Below, in pieces: positions 25,131-63,179 of a DNA stretch of 64,000 nucleotides (position 1 is the first letter of the stretch; each line of letters begins with the position of its first letter). Made by a program: the position numbers and the translations under genes. The notes under the pieces are model-generated. The model made no database searches. It was not told the origin of the DNA and was given only the letters and a program-made list of their open reading frames with translations. The stretch is from Euryodendron excelsum (taxonomy: Eukaryota; Streptophyta; Magnoliopsida; Ericales; Pentaphylacaceae). The DNA is taken from positions 25,450,001-25,514,000 of the forward strand of contig CM065394.1 of the NCBI GenBank assembly GCA_033060915.1. The letters run 5' to 3'.

Positions 25131-26452
25131 ACAAAAACTTTAATTAAAGATTAAAATGGCGGCATCAAAAATATATTCTATTTCAATTGATTCATATGAC
25201 TGGTAGGATGGATATGCAAAGATAAAAAGCATGGTACCCAGGCAGGCTTCTACTGTTGTCCAATAAAAAATGATTCGCAAAATACCAATCTATTGAAAAG
25301 AATGTGACAGCAAAAGAAAAGGGAGTGATGCTAGTACCACATAAGTTAAAAAAAGGAGTAAATGGAGTAACGCGAGTATGTCATTTTCACTAGAAGAATG
25401 AGGAAGGTCCTTTACTAGAAGCTATATGCCACCAATATCCAAGAACCTACTTCATCAAAAGTACACAAAAAAACATTATACGTCTGTATACATTTTAAAA
25501 AATATGTAAACAATATATTAAGATGCCAATGATGAAGAACAATGAAATGAGAAGTATTTCCTAATCTGTAAACGACATCAAACAAACTAAAATAAATTCA
25601 AAAAACTGATATGGATAAAAAATCAAAATTTGACTTTCAATCGATGAACAACAAAAATGAGAACTCTTTCACAATATGCAAATGAAATCAAGCAAATTAA
25701 TCAGAAAATATTTTCAAGAAATTGACACAAACAGATCAAACATCGGAATCAAGTTACTAGTGATAATGCCAGCAGTTGCTGATAGAGATTGACGAAGGCT
25801 AATCGTGTTGAGTAACTGCTATGAGGCATAAAGTTTGAGAAGTATAATAGTTGTGTAGTTATCTAAACATGTTATCTGTTTTGAGTAAATATGAACGTAA
25901 ATCTTCTAAAGAGTAAATAACTGAATTACTTTAGATAATTTGGAAAACAAAAAAAGTCACGCTGCATTACCCAACTTCAAAGATACTAGTTGGAGATCTC
26001 CCTTTATATATTATAATAGAATATACTAGAGGTTGGGGCACACACATCGATTAAGGCTTGTATAGAAAAATAATTGAGATAGCTGACTTATTTTTTTTTT
26101 TTTGTTTTTTGTTCATTTATGTCTGCATGATATACATTTCTCTGGGGTATAAACTTGTACATGACTAAAGTTGTTAAATATTATAAACATCACACGTGCT
26201 ATGATAGTAAAGCATAAAATAAATTCTCACTTATGCATATAGTTCATCATATTGTACACAATTATTGTAAGAGACGCGATATTAAAAACTAATTACACTC
26301 GGAAATTGTAATCTCTAATCCCAAACTAGCAGTTGATTAATCGAGCTTTAGTTGTTAATTTAGCATTTTAACTCTCAAAATGTACTAAACTATTCTGTGC
26401 GTGTTTTGCAGGAATCAAAGGTCAAAACGAGGCAAACAGGCAAAAATAGGAA
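25131..26452. other. AT-rich noncoding DNA
   Basis: I see no gene, terminus or repeat of note. There is a T-run at about 26091-26103 and scattered short open frames. Confidence 0.6.
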
Positions 26453-26775
26453 GACCGATTGATCGGTCGTTCGATCTCTCTTGTTCGTTCGATTGATCAG
26501 CCGTTTGATCGCAGTATGGACCGTTCGATCGGTGATGTCGGAAATACCTCCGTTTAAGCTTCTACAGCATCGTCCTTCCACTTAAGAGTCAAAACTTCAA
26601 AGAGAGAGTTTTATCCATCAATTAGACATTCGATCGGTGACGTTAGAATGGCCTTTGCACCAAAAATGATTGAAACTTTAGAGAGGGTCTTTTATCGATC
26701 AATCAGTCGTTCGATCACCTTGGACCGTTCGATCGGCCATTCGATCACATTTTGACTGTTCGATCAGTCGATACA
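26453..26775. repeat. Cluster of TTCGATCGG-type palindromic words
   Basis: At least a dozen close variants of TTCGATCGG, TTCGATCAC and GATCGGTCG occur within 320 bases, arranged in two imperfect copies of about 115-180 bp. The second copy starts near 26622. CpG-containing palindromic words at this density are unusual in the AT-rich surroundings and suggest a regulatory part of an old LTR. Confidence 0.6.
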
Positions 26776-27770
26776 AAATTTGTAGGTATAAAAGCTGTGT
26801 TTGCGGGAACCGAGGGGGGTTCAAGGATTCCAAATCTTGGAGCAGTTTTAAGGCATTTTTGGGGAGATTTTGTAAGGTTTAACTAGTTTTCATTATTGTT
26901 TTGTCCTATTGTTCATTATTCTTTTATGTATTATTGTTAATCACTCTCTTTGTATTCAAGTTTAAGTTTCTTTCATTTTCTTGGTACTTTCCTTCACTTT
27001 TTTGGTAACCAAACACTAGTTTTCCATTGCTTAATACTATATTTACATTCTTTTATACTATATCTCATGGATTCAAGTAGCTAAACATATCTTGAATGTG
27101 ATTGTGAAAATCTATCAAGAATCTTCAAGGGTTTCAATGGGGGTATATGAATTTCAAAGCTTTATTTCTAGATTTCTACAGTTCTATTTGGTTGAGTATT
27201 AGACTTATTTAAAAACTTAGATTCATAACCCATTTTGGTAATATTTATGCATATCTCACCATAGTATAGATATTGCACATTTTTAAGGTTTGTTTCTATA
27301 GTTCTACTTATTGGTTTCATCTCTACGCTCAAATAAATATGAACTCAAGATTTTATGGTCAAAATATTCCGAATCAAGAATTCATGGAGTGATTATTGAT
27401 TTGAGTTATAAAACTCTCTATTGAAACTCATGTTGTGAATTGGTGGATTGAATCAATCATACTTAAACTTTTCCTTAACTGCACACAAACTAGATTTAAT
27501 TGCTTTCCTTAGATATTAATTGCATGCATTAGTTAAGAACAACCATCATCTAAAATCAACAAGTTTTCGATCTCTTTTACATCGCAAACCCCATTTGCAA
27601 TTCATAGTTAATGTCTAGTGCTAGTTGAGAGTTGATGCTATATTTGCACAATTTCCTTGGGAGAGAAGAATACCGGATTACTAGTTTATATTTCATCGCG
27701 ACTCCCGTACTCTTGCTGGGCAACTAACTCCAATTGTAGGACACTTTTGGGAGCGAATCAAAAACACATT
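26776..27770 (+). mobile_element. LTR/leader-like remnant
   Basis: A TATA-like TATAAAAGC lies near 26788, followed by a GGGGGG-containing start-region and about 900 bases of noncoding DNA. Near 27650-27740 the words CCTTGGGAGAGAAGAATACC and CTCCCGTACTCTTGCTGGGC resemble the leader found downstream of LTRs in some plant gypsy elements. No gag follows. The family assignment is tentative. Confidence 0.3.
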
Positions 27771-28588
27771 CAATAAACATGTAGAAACTATAAATCAAAA
27801 CAAAATAAATGCAATTTCACAAAGTTTGTCGCAAAAATATTAAAAAAAAATACATAACAATCTGATGACTAAACAACTGTATGTCATATTTTTGTTGTAA
27901 AACAAAAAAGTAGCAATAATCATGTGTTTGCTCTAATAGAAATTCATAAATGCAAAAGAGAAATGGGATAAATATTCTCTAAAATCTACAAAGAAAGTGG
28001 ATCATATGGCAATTAACAAATTCAAAAAACTTACATCTCAACAACATTGGCATATTCCCACTTAAAAGCTAATTTCAAGTATCTATTGAAATTATTTTGC
28101 AACATTCTTTGACATAGACCTGAGAGAAATCAAAGTATGTGTAAATAGTAATTTTTAACCTTTGTCATCCTAAGTGAGTTTAATTTGAGCACAATGGACA
28201 AAATGTTAATGCATGCACCCAACACAAATCCACAGAGGAACCATATTGGAAATTTTTTTTGATTGAAGGAGACGCTTGTGTTCAATGAGAAGGCTAACCC
28301 CTATATATAATATACATATATGTACACACATTAGAGTTTATATTTAATTTAATTGTAGTAGTCTCTTGATCCCATCTTACAGTGATTTAATTATAGCACA
28401 ATGTAAAAATGTTAATGCATGCACCAAACACAATTCAATCAAGGAACCCTAGGTAATTTTTTTTTTTTTTTCTATTGTAGGAGACCCTCCCAGGGAAGCT
28501 TTCATTCTTGAGTAATTTTGTATCCCAATATGTCCCATAAACAATCTAACAAAATATAGATCACAACGAACACTATAATATATGTCTG

Positions 28589-28650
<62 letters not shown>

Positions 28651-29866
28651 AATCTATTCTAATAATAGGGAGGCATGGACAAATTATTCATATTGACATA
28701 CATAGAATTTCGATTAGACCAAAAAAGATGAGAAGATAGACTTTCATCCCCATGAAATGTTAGAAAAAATAATAATGAGAGAGAGAGAGAGAGAGTAAGT
28801 GTTTCATCAAAACTATTAGTGAATGTATTCTATTAATTTAAAAATAATGGGAAGAATGTTACATTTTTTTTCTCTTGATGGATTCGTTAGCAGTGTTAAT
28901 AGGGTTGTGGTAGGCATTGAAAAGTGCTGCTATTGAATCTTTGAAGGCACCTCTGCAAGTTCTAAAAAAATAGCATATTATGGTCAGATATGTATTTTAT
29001 GTATGTAAAACTTGCATCTTTTTTTTGTATGGAAAACCCCTTTTTTATTAAATGAAATTATCTACATGTTTTTTAGCTGGCTCTAACCAACTTACTCTAT
29101 TGTGGCTACTGTTCATGGTTTATATTTGTTACTTATACTAATTGCCATTGATGTATCCAATAGTTTGGCAAAGTAAAAGAAGAAAAAGAAAGATATGACA
29201 ATGGCATATGCGATGCCATTGCACTTTCTAATAGTATGTCAAGGGAATTGCACGTATCTGTGTTTTTGTGCATTGTAGATATCCGTCTCTCCCTGGGGTT
29301 AATGGTTTGACTTTGTGGAAAAGGTATAGAAAAATATATATCCGTTGCTAAAAACTTGTAAAGATCAAGAAATTGAGAGTCCAGAAAACTTAAGAACCTC
29401 ACGCAGTTAAGAAGTGCAAGTAATGGTTTAACATTGCAAGGAAGGTATGTTACCCATAGTGTGTATAAAAATACTATTGTAATATGAAAAATAGAATGCA
29501 AACTTGAAGAAACTAAGCATGCAAACTTAAATTCAGTAATCTGAAATAACAAAGAATTACAGAAAGTAAAACTTATAGAATGCAGAATATAGAACTCAAA
29601 ATTGATCGAGGCTAGTGTTTGACATTATATTCTTAAAATAGAATTTGCCCCCACAATGATGCTAATGGTTAAATTGGACGCCTGCCTCCCAAGATACAAT
29701 GATCTATAACTCAAACTAATGAAGTACTTCAATTAGTGTGCCAGATGAACTAAATAGTGACAAACTCTCTCAAAGCAATAGAAAAATTATGGAAAAATGA
29801 ATAAAATGAAATGCAGAATGTCTTAGTATTTATAGGCCACAATAAACCTATTCAAAATGGTTATGA
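27771..29866. other. AT-rich noncoding DNA with microsatellites
   Basis: There is no supported gene. Two similar segments near 28180-28270 and 28390-28470 share the words GCACAATG and GTTAATGCATGCACC, a spaced duplication of about 200 bp. The (TG)n tract and a short (GA)n tract (28780-28797) lie here. The minus-strand open frame 29133-29552 lacks protein-like composition. Confidence 0.5.
28593..28647 (+). repeat. (TG)n microsatellite
   Basis: About 27 uninterrupted TG units, flanked by TATGTCTGTCTA and TATAAATC. Confidence 0.95.
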
Positions 29867-30330
29867 CTCAACCAAACAGGTGCCTATTCATCCAAACAGT
29901 ACCTATTCCTGAACAAGTATAACTCAAACCAATCAAGTACCTATTTAAAATAGCCACCAGCCAAACAAACACAACTCTTGAATTTGAAATTTGAAATTCA
30001 AATTCCGGCAGCGTTTGGATCTCTAATGATTCCGAAACCCAGCCCAGGCCAATCCAGGGCATCGCACGCGTGTGGTGGATCCAAGTTTGGATCTCTAATG
30101 ATTCATGATCACGACTCAACCAAAAAGGTGTCTGTTTATCCAAACAGTACCTATTCCTGAACAAGTACAACTCAAACCAATTAGGTACCTATTCAAAATA
30201 GCCACTAGCCAAACAAACACAACTCTTGGATTTGAAATTTTTAATTAAATTCTGGTTGCATTTGGATCTCTAATGATTTCGAAACCCGGGCTAGCACGCG
30301 CGTGTGGTGGACTCAAGTTTGGATAGGTCC
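29867..30330. repeat. Two tandem copies of a 248-bp unit
   Basis: The word CCAAACAGTACCTATTCCTG starts at 29892 and again at 30140, and the following roughly 200 bases align closely. The word TTTGGATCTCTAATGATT occurs three times (near 30016, 30084 and 30249). The spacing shows a tandem duplication with an internal smaller one. It is probably inside an LTR. Confidence 0.8.
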
Positions 30331-31715
30331 TTCCTCTTCCATAAAATTGGGGTGCCCATTGGGGCCCAATACCCAAGTCCAAGGAAAGGCTATATAAACC
30401 CTTCAATAGTTTCATAAGAAACTAATGTGGGACAAACCTTCTTTAGCCATGGTCTTGTTGGATGCTTTAAAGCTAAATCTTCATTCATTCCTTCATTGTT
30501 TTGAGTAAATGGCAATATGAAATTAATCTCTTCATAGAGATTAATTCAAAGCACCATGGACCCACACCAAAAGGTAAGTGGGTCCCACATTAATTATGGC
30601 TTAAAGTGACTCCAAGAGTCACAAATTTTCCAACAAGGTATTATAACACTCGTTGGAGAAGTTGCAGAGATTGGGGAACTAAAAGTCCTAAAAATTTAGG
30701 CAATTACAAAAATGTGGAGTATTTGTGCAGGGTTGGTTTTCCAACTTTGCCTTTATAGTTATTTGGTGGCCTAAGTGATCTAAGATGTAATTCTTTTGTT
30801 TTGTCCATTATTTTGCAAAGGCATAAAAGATACGCAACTTTCAGAGTGTTGTATTTAGATATTAGAATAGATTAGAGTAGATATATATGCGCAAATGAGA
30901 TACATTTGCTTTTCTGATGTTTGAAGGCAATTCATTATTTAGAATGGGAATGAATAGAAATCCAATTTATAAAGTCATCTTTTGAGCACAATTTCACCAA
31001 AAAGAACTCAAATTGTTAAGCATCTTCTAACTAGTGATGTAAATATTCAATTTGGCAAACATTGATTCAAGCACAATCTCAAACAAAACTGACCTTCATT
31101 GAGGTCAGTGGTTTATCAGCAACAGATGCCTTCGCGTAATTCAAAAAAGTTGAAGCCTTAACTGTGAAGGGTTTTATAAGTCAACACCTTGAGAAAGGGA
31201 GGTCGACAGGTTCTGAAATATAGAGTAAGGGTAGATGAAGATGACAAGTGAACAATAGCAGAGGATGCCATGATTGAGGAAAGAATGGAATGAGAATGTA
31301 AAACAAAACTATAATTGGGGTTGGGGTTTCAAGGGAACATAATTGTTGTTGATTTTTTTTTGTTACAAACAGAGAGGAGGGGGGGGGGGGGGGGGGGGGG
31401 GGAATGTTGATTGTTAGAAGTTTGATATTTCTTTGAGAGGGAAAACAATAACTATGTACCCATTATTCTATTGCATTACTCATCTTTACCCTAAATGTAT
31501 TTGGTGGGTTTCTTTTTATGGGTTATCCGGTTAAGATGTTTTGTCTAACTTACGTGAATCTCAACTAGTCCCCTTTTCAGTCTAGTTAAATCATCAAAGG
31601 CAAAACATCCACACCAAGACTAGGAGATTCACAAGAGATAAATCTTTTGTGACTTGCCCCAAGAGGGTTTTCAAGTTTCGAATTCAAAATTTTTAAATTT
31701 ATAGCTTGTCCTTTT
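30331..31715. other. Possible LTR end and noncoding DNA
   Basis: A TATA-like CTATATAAACCC lies near 30390. A possible LTR end, TTTTCCAACA, ends at 30635 and is followed by AGGTATTATAACACTCG. That tail could be a decayed TGGTATCAGAGC primer site. No gag follows. A poly-G tract lies at 31379. Nothing else can be supported. Confidence 0.3.
31379..31402 (+). repeat. Poly-G tract of 24
   Basis: Twenty-four consecutive G residues follow AGAGAGGA. Such tracts can form G-quadruplexes and are prone to length errors in sequencing. Confidence 0.9.
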
Positions 31716-33553
31716 TGTTGGCTTGAAATAGCAACCCAAGAAGGGGGTGAATTGGGTTTTTAGAACTTTAAACCAATGATCACAAATTAACAATGTATAA
31801 ACTAATGGAATAACAACACAATACAAGATATATATGCAAGCAGGTTATGAATATGCAGTGAATGAAAAATAGGCAAGTTTTGTGGCCTGTGTTGTTTGAA
31901 GGTATTTTACTATGTAAAGTCCCTTTACATAACTACTAGTTTTGCTCCAAGTGTCCAACTCGCTCTTACACAAGAGTTTATACCAAATCTCAAACCCAAG
32001 TGATGTTGTCCAAAATCACTCAATCTTACAAGTGTATTACCCAAGCTACACTCAAGCTCACAAGGTTTACAACCTCTTCCAGATACAAGGATTTAATGCA
32101 AAGAATAAACTCTCCTAAGAGTAGATAAAACAAATTTTAGCTCACACAAAAAACCCCTAAATGTGTAAAATAGAGTATGATATGGAAGTGATGAATCTTC
32201 AACTTTTAGGACTTGATCTTGTGTTCTTCAACATTTAAAATGAGTTTGGAGTCTTCTATTTATAGCCCTCCTTCAAATATAGTTGTTGGAGATGATTATA
32301 GAACGTTTTAATGCAAAATCGGCCTATCACGTCGCTCAGAAAATATAACCGTTGCTCCAGATTTTTCTAATTTGGAGGCAAGATTGTCAGCAATCATTTT
32401 CTGTTGTCAGCAATCTCGGTTCTACCTATCTACTGAAGGTGTCAGCAATCTTGTACATTGTTGGTAATATCTAAGTCCTTTCGTAAATCAGTCTTCTATG
32501 GTGTTAACAAGTTTAACACGATGTCGACCATCCTTTAGAACTATTAACTTTGATAGCTCATTGACTTCAGATTAAAGACCATCACTTGAAAGTGTTGACA
32601 ATCCAATCGACAGATGGCAACTATGCATTTCTTCAACATTATCGACCATCACTTCAAGGTGTTGGCAATCTGATTGAATTTCCAAATCTGACTTCTGAAG
32701 GTTCAACAATCTTGGAATGTGTTGACCATAACTTCAAACATTTTCTTAAACTTCAATTTCCATCAAGGTGTCAGCCAACATCAAGTAGATCTTTCATTGA
32801 GACTTCATGACTTTCAATGGATTATTTGAACATAAGGATCGAGGGTTTTTAGCACGACAATGTCGGCCAGATGAAGTAGAGTGTTGACACAGCTTTGTAT
32901 ATTCTTCTACAATTCTTGTATTCGGTGTCAGCAATCAGATAAAGTGTTGGCAATTGCTTCCAGATTTTTAGCAGAGTTCTTTCACTAAGGCTTAGGGTGT
33001 CAACCATCTATACAGGTGTCAGCACTTCTATCTGTATTTAAATCTTCCATATCAAGAAACATCAAAGTGTCGACCACATATAAAAGATGCCGACACTTCT
33101 GTCTATAATTCTGCTTGATTTTCATTTATATGTTACCACTTCATTTTGCACTTCAATCATCAAAGATGAGTTCCAAGTGAACTTGAAAACTCTTCAAATG
33201 ATCTTTCTTGAATGCTTGAACATTGGCTAACTTCTTGAATCCTTTTGAGGAATTCAATCTCTTTGGAATAGAACTAATCCATAAGGTTTTTCCATCAATT
33301 TCATGCTTCCAACAAGTCTTCAAATCACTATGATAAAATTCTAGAGCTTACACCATTCTTTTCAATACTTGTTGAATTTCTTGAGCATCTTCAATCTTTT
33401 CGAGAATAAGATTACCTAAGTAATCTTTTTATTGGGTACTCAACCAATCAACTCAATCATTTTCTTATTATCAAATGATTATAATTTAATCTGCACACTC
33501 AATTAAAATAATTATATAACAACCATATGGTTTTGTTATCATCGAAATCAACA
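31716..33553. mobile_element. Candidate copia LTR of about 1.84 kb with internal motif array
   Basis: A possible LTR starts at TGTTGGCTTGAAATAGC and ends at GAAATCAACA, with complementary TGTTG and CAACA ends. The opening resembles copia LTRs that begin with a GGGGTGAATTGGG block (31745). Between about 32384 and 33100 the words GTGTCAGCAATC, GTGTTGACAATC and TGTCGACCATC recur around fifteen to twenty times at irregular spacing. I found no target duplication, primer site or partner copy. Confidence 0.4.
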
Positions 33554-33933
33554 TAGGGATCAATCTTGAGTCAACACTTATCTCAGTTGGGCTACCCCTA
33601 AGCAAGGAATAAAATTTCCATTTGTTTCCATCGAATCGGCCTAAACGTTTCCGTTTCTTAAGAGATCGAAACGAAACACTAGTGAAATAACTAAACACTA
33701 TTATTACGATCAATACACACCAGAACATAGAAAAATGCACCAAAATATAATGATATATATTGAAATAATAAGCTATATTAACTCAAATTTAAAATTTTTA
33801 TAAATGTTGTAGAATTTTCATATAAAAGATTGTATTTTACTATTTTAATATTTGTCACTTTTAAAATATTTTCGAAATATTTCCGTTTTCGAGCTAACCG
33901 AAATAACCTCTCGAAACGAAATTTTGATCCTTA
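33554..33933. mobile_element. Candidate hAT-like MITE (380 bp)
   Basis: The left end TAGGGATCAA and the reverse complement of the right end TAAGGATCAA form a 10-bp inverted repeat with one mismatch. The interior is rich in CGAAACGAAA-type words near both ends. I could not confirm an 8-bp duplication, so the limits are provisional. Confidence 0.4.
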
Positions 33934-34875
33934 CCCATAAATTTATTTGTGGTAAAATAGTATAGTATGAAAATTTGGTGGTTTTTACACTATACTTACC
34001 TTACCATTGAAAATCTATTCCTTTAAAAAAAAATGAATTTTCAGTAGTACGACAGTGACAAGCTTTAAGCTTTACAATGGGAAGTCTACTAAATATATGA
34101 AGGGTAAAATTCATAATGAAAGTAGTACCTTAAGAGTATCGGTGTTACCTATCTACTAAAAAAAATTTCGGATATGATCAGACTTCCACTAAAAATTTAA
34201 GCTTGTACAATAGTGACCTATCAAATACGTGGTTGGAGTACAAAAATGAATAGCTTGCATGATACAAAGTGAAAGTAAAAAATGACAAGTAACGTGGAAG
34301 TGGAAAACGTGACAAAAAATATGGGAGAAATATAAAGTGGGGAAACAATCTAGAATCATATAAAAAAACTTAATAGGAATTCTAATAAGAAATTCTTGGA
34401 AAATAAAAAGAAAATATTTGGAAAAGTTGTTAAAAACAGTATGTATACTTCAATGGATATCTTTTAAAATATAAAGAATAGTTAGTTAAATTGTTAGAAA
34501 AAACAATGCTAGAAAATGAACACTTTAAGTTTCTATAATTACTTACCAATTTTCTTTTACGCTTCGTTAGGAACTCGAATTTTTTTATCGAAAAAAGAAG
34601 CATTAATTTCTTTAAATTTAGTGTTAGTACCCTAAAAAACTTCCAATTGTTTTTCAAAATTATTTAGAACATTTTTCCATATTTCTGAAAAGAGTTTTGT
34701 ATTGGTTTTGAAAATATAAATTCGTGGAAATGCATTTCCCCACTTTAATGATACCAACAATGAAACTAGTAGCTTGCTATTATTGGCAAAAGAGTTTTGT
34801 ACTAGTATCCCCTCTGTCGAGAAAGTAGTAGTTTAAAAACACAATGTTACTCTTATAAAAAAAATAACATTACCT
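33934..34875. other. AT-rich noncoding DNA
   Basis: No gene, repeat or terminus is supported in this stretch. Confidence 0.6.
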
Positions 34876-35351
34876 TAGGAATGTAAATTCAGCTCAAAGT
34901 CTATGGGCAACCCAACCCCAGCCCAAACTTGGTGGGCCCAAGTCCAATATGAGCCTATTTGGGCCCAAGTCCAATCCCTTATGAGTGGTCTTGGACCCTG
35001 TATTTTGTAGCCTGGCCTGATCCGTGAACCTAGTTTGAAGCTCAGTCAAAAGATAATATGTTTAATTACCATTTATAATTTTTATATATAATATTTTTTT
35101 TATAACTTTAGTTTAACCATTATTTAAACTACATACACATTTTTTTAAACAAATTTAACAATTAATTACAATTTTTTAAATTTAGTTTAAAGTTTAAATC
35201 AATATTTTAAAATTGTCCAAGCTCGTCTATGAGACTGCAGGTAGGATCTAGGCCTTGGCCTGACCAGATTTTGGCCCAAGTCTAGTGGGCCCGGCTTGAG
35301 CCCAACGGATCCAGGATTGAATCGGGCCGGCCGGCCCAATTTACATCCCGA
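34876..35351. mobile_element. Candidate hAT-like MITE upstream of RPL34
   Basis: The ends TAGGAATGTAAATT and, on the other strand, TCGGGATGTAAATT form an imperfect inverted repeat. Subterminal GGGCCCAAG, TGGGCCC and CGGCCCAA words occur near both ends, with an AT-rich centre. This is typical of small hAT derivatives. An 8-bp target duplication was not recognisable. Confidence 0.45.
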
Positions 35352-35663
35352 GATCCTATGTTGCCTACCTTTTGCAATTTTTTTTTCCAACGGGGCCCAC
35401 ATTTAATAGATCACTTTGCATTCGGGTTCAAACCCAAACTTGGATCCAGTACTAGTCGGGGTTGCCCAGGCTTTTTAGTAAATTACTGAAAACCTCTGTT
35501 CAATCTCAACCGTCCAAGAGAATCCACTAGGGCCGTCAGATCTAGGGCATCGGAGACTCTTGCAGGGTTTTAAAGTTTCTGAGGCTTTCAGCCTCGAGAG
35601 AGAGAGAGAGAGGGAGAGAGAGACGCAGAGGTAAAGAGAGAGAGATCTCCAAGTCTCCTGAAG
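35352..35663 (+). promoter_or_regulatory. Promoter and 5' UTR region of RPL34
   Basis: The stretch just upstream of the RPL34 start codon includes GGGGCCCAC near 35393 and a purine-rich (GA)n 5' leader at about 35595-35655. TGGGCC/GGCCCA words (site II-like elements) are common in plant ribosomal-protein promoters. More of them lie further upstream in the MITE at 34876-35351. No clear TATA box is visible, which fits this gene class. Confidence 0.45.
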
Positions 35664-61753
<26,090 letters not shown>

Positions 61754-63179
61754 GATGAGACATTTTATAAAACACCAGTTTTTAATGTGCTTGAAAGAAA
61801 TTGACTTTTTAACAGATGGTTACAAGTTGTGCACTATATTATTGTGAGGTGATTGCTTTTGAATTTGAATGAGCATTTTTCTTAGTCGGTTTTTTATTTC
61901 TCATTTCAACACATTGGGAATTGAGTTTTGCTTATACTACCACTACATAGTGGATGACCTGCATGATGTGAGGCAATACTCCGATGTCAATCATATATGA
62001 ATATTAGATTACTATATTTCAATACTCATTTTTGGCTAATTATGTTTTTTTTTGGTTGATATGGAATGTGTTTTGATATTGAGCAGATATGGTTGACCAA
62101 TATTTTTTCCACCAGCACTCGGCATAATGCTTTCAGGGGTGGTTGGTAGTTTTATTTCATGGGATCAACTGAACTTCAAAATCAAGAGAGGTTGCTTCTC
62201 TCTTTTGAATCAGTGGTTGAGTTCTAACTTTAAGATGTCTCTTTGAGAGTTAACCCATTGTTTCAATGTGTGCTGCAAGAATAAAGTTGAAATTTGATCC
62301 CTGCAGCCGACATTTATTTTAAGGTCTTCTGGAAAATTTGTTCTGGTCGGAAGTTGGGGATTTTACTAATCTATTATGTGATCTTTATGTTAGATTATTA
62401 AAGCAGTTCTATTTCAGCTTATTAGAAGGGTAATGCTATACAAGGAAAAAAATTTATTATCAGAATGATGTGATTGAAAGTGAGCCATTTATTTGAAAGT
62501 AAATACCCATCATGGTGTGTTTTATTTATAAAAATATCACTGTCATATCATTCTGTTGTTATTTTTTGTATGAGTTTTTTAAAACAATATTTTTTTGTTA
62601 TTTTCTGAACAAGTTTTCTAGAAGAATAGCATTTTTCTTATTAGAAACAATGACAAAAGGGCTTGAACGTGTTATGAAACCTTATAAAGTGTACTTGGAA
62701 TGCAGTCTTGTGGGGAATTTTTAAATTTTTTTTTTTTCTTTTCTTTTCAGCTCAAAACAGAATGTAGATTAAAGAATAGTAGGTAGAGTCTGAAATGCAT
62801 TGTAAACAAAAGGATTTACATGGGCTGCCATTGAATAAGACAACACAAAAGAGCCAAAAGCACTTTGGAGCTCATCAAAAAGCAACCCTGTTTGGGCTTC
62901 TCTTTGCTTTGCTTGCCATTTGTGTTTCTCTCTCTCCCCCTGGTTTCTCTTTACTGCCCTGTCTTATGTGCAGGCTTCAAATGGAGCTTTTGTCACTCAC
63001 TTGTTGAGCCCTTTTTTACTCCTAGGTCCTAGTCAATGTATTATGACGGAGTACATGACTAATCCATCAGCATCAATACCTTCCCAAGGTTTATTCTCCC
63101 CAGAAATGGACAAGTTTGAAATTAATTATGTAGACAACTCCTTGTTGGTTTGATTACACATAATACAAGAACATATAAG
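61754..63179. other. Convergent intergenic region
   Basis: It lies between the 3' ends of RPL34 (plus) and the GST gene (minus). It is mostly AT-rich, with the relic of a GST 5' end at 62896-62936. No other gene is supported. Confidence 0.6.
62896..62936 (-). pseudogene. Relic of a GST 5' end
   Basis: About 36 of 41 bases match 63931-63971, which holds the GST start codon, the first codons and the CT-rich leader. The relic has lost one base within the coding part and the similarity stops abruptly on both sides. Confidence 0.55.

Noticed and set aside
24769..25154. Open frames rich in Leu/Ser or Glu around the GA/GGA repeat
   Set aside because: Pure microsatellite translation with no flanking coding signal.
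29133..29552. 139-codon minus-strand frame
   Set aside because: No domain, no splice sites, and composition expected of AT-rich noncoding DNA.
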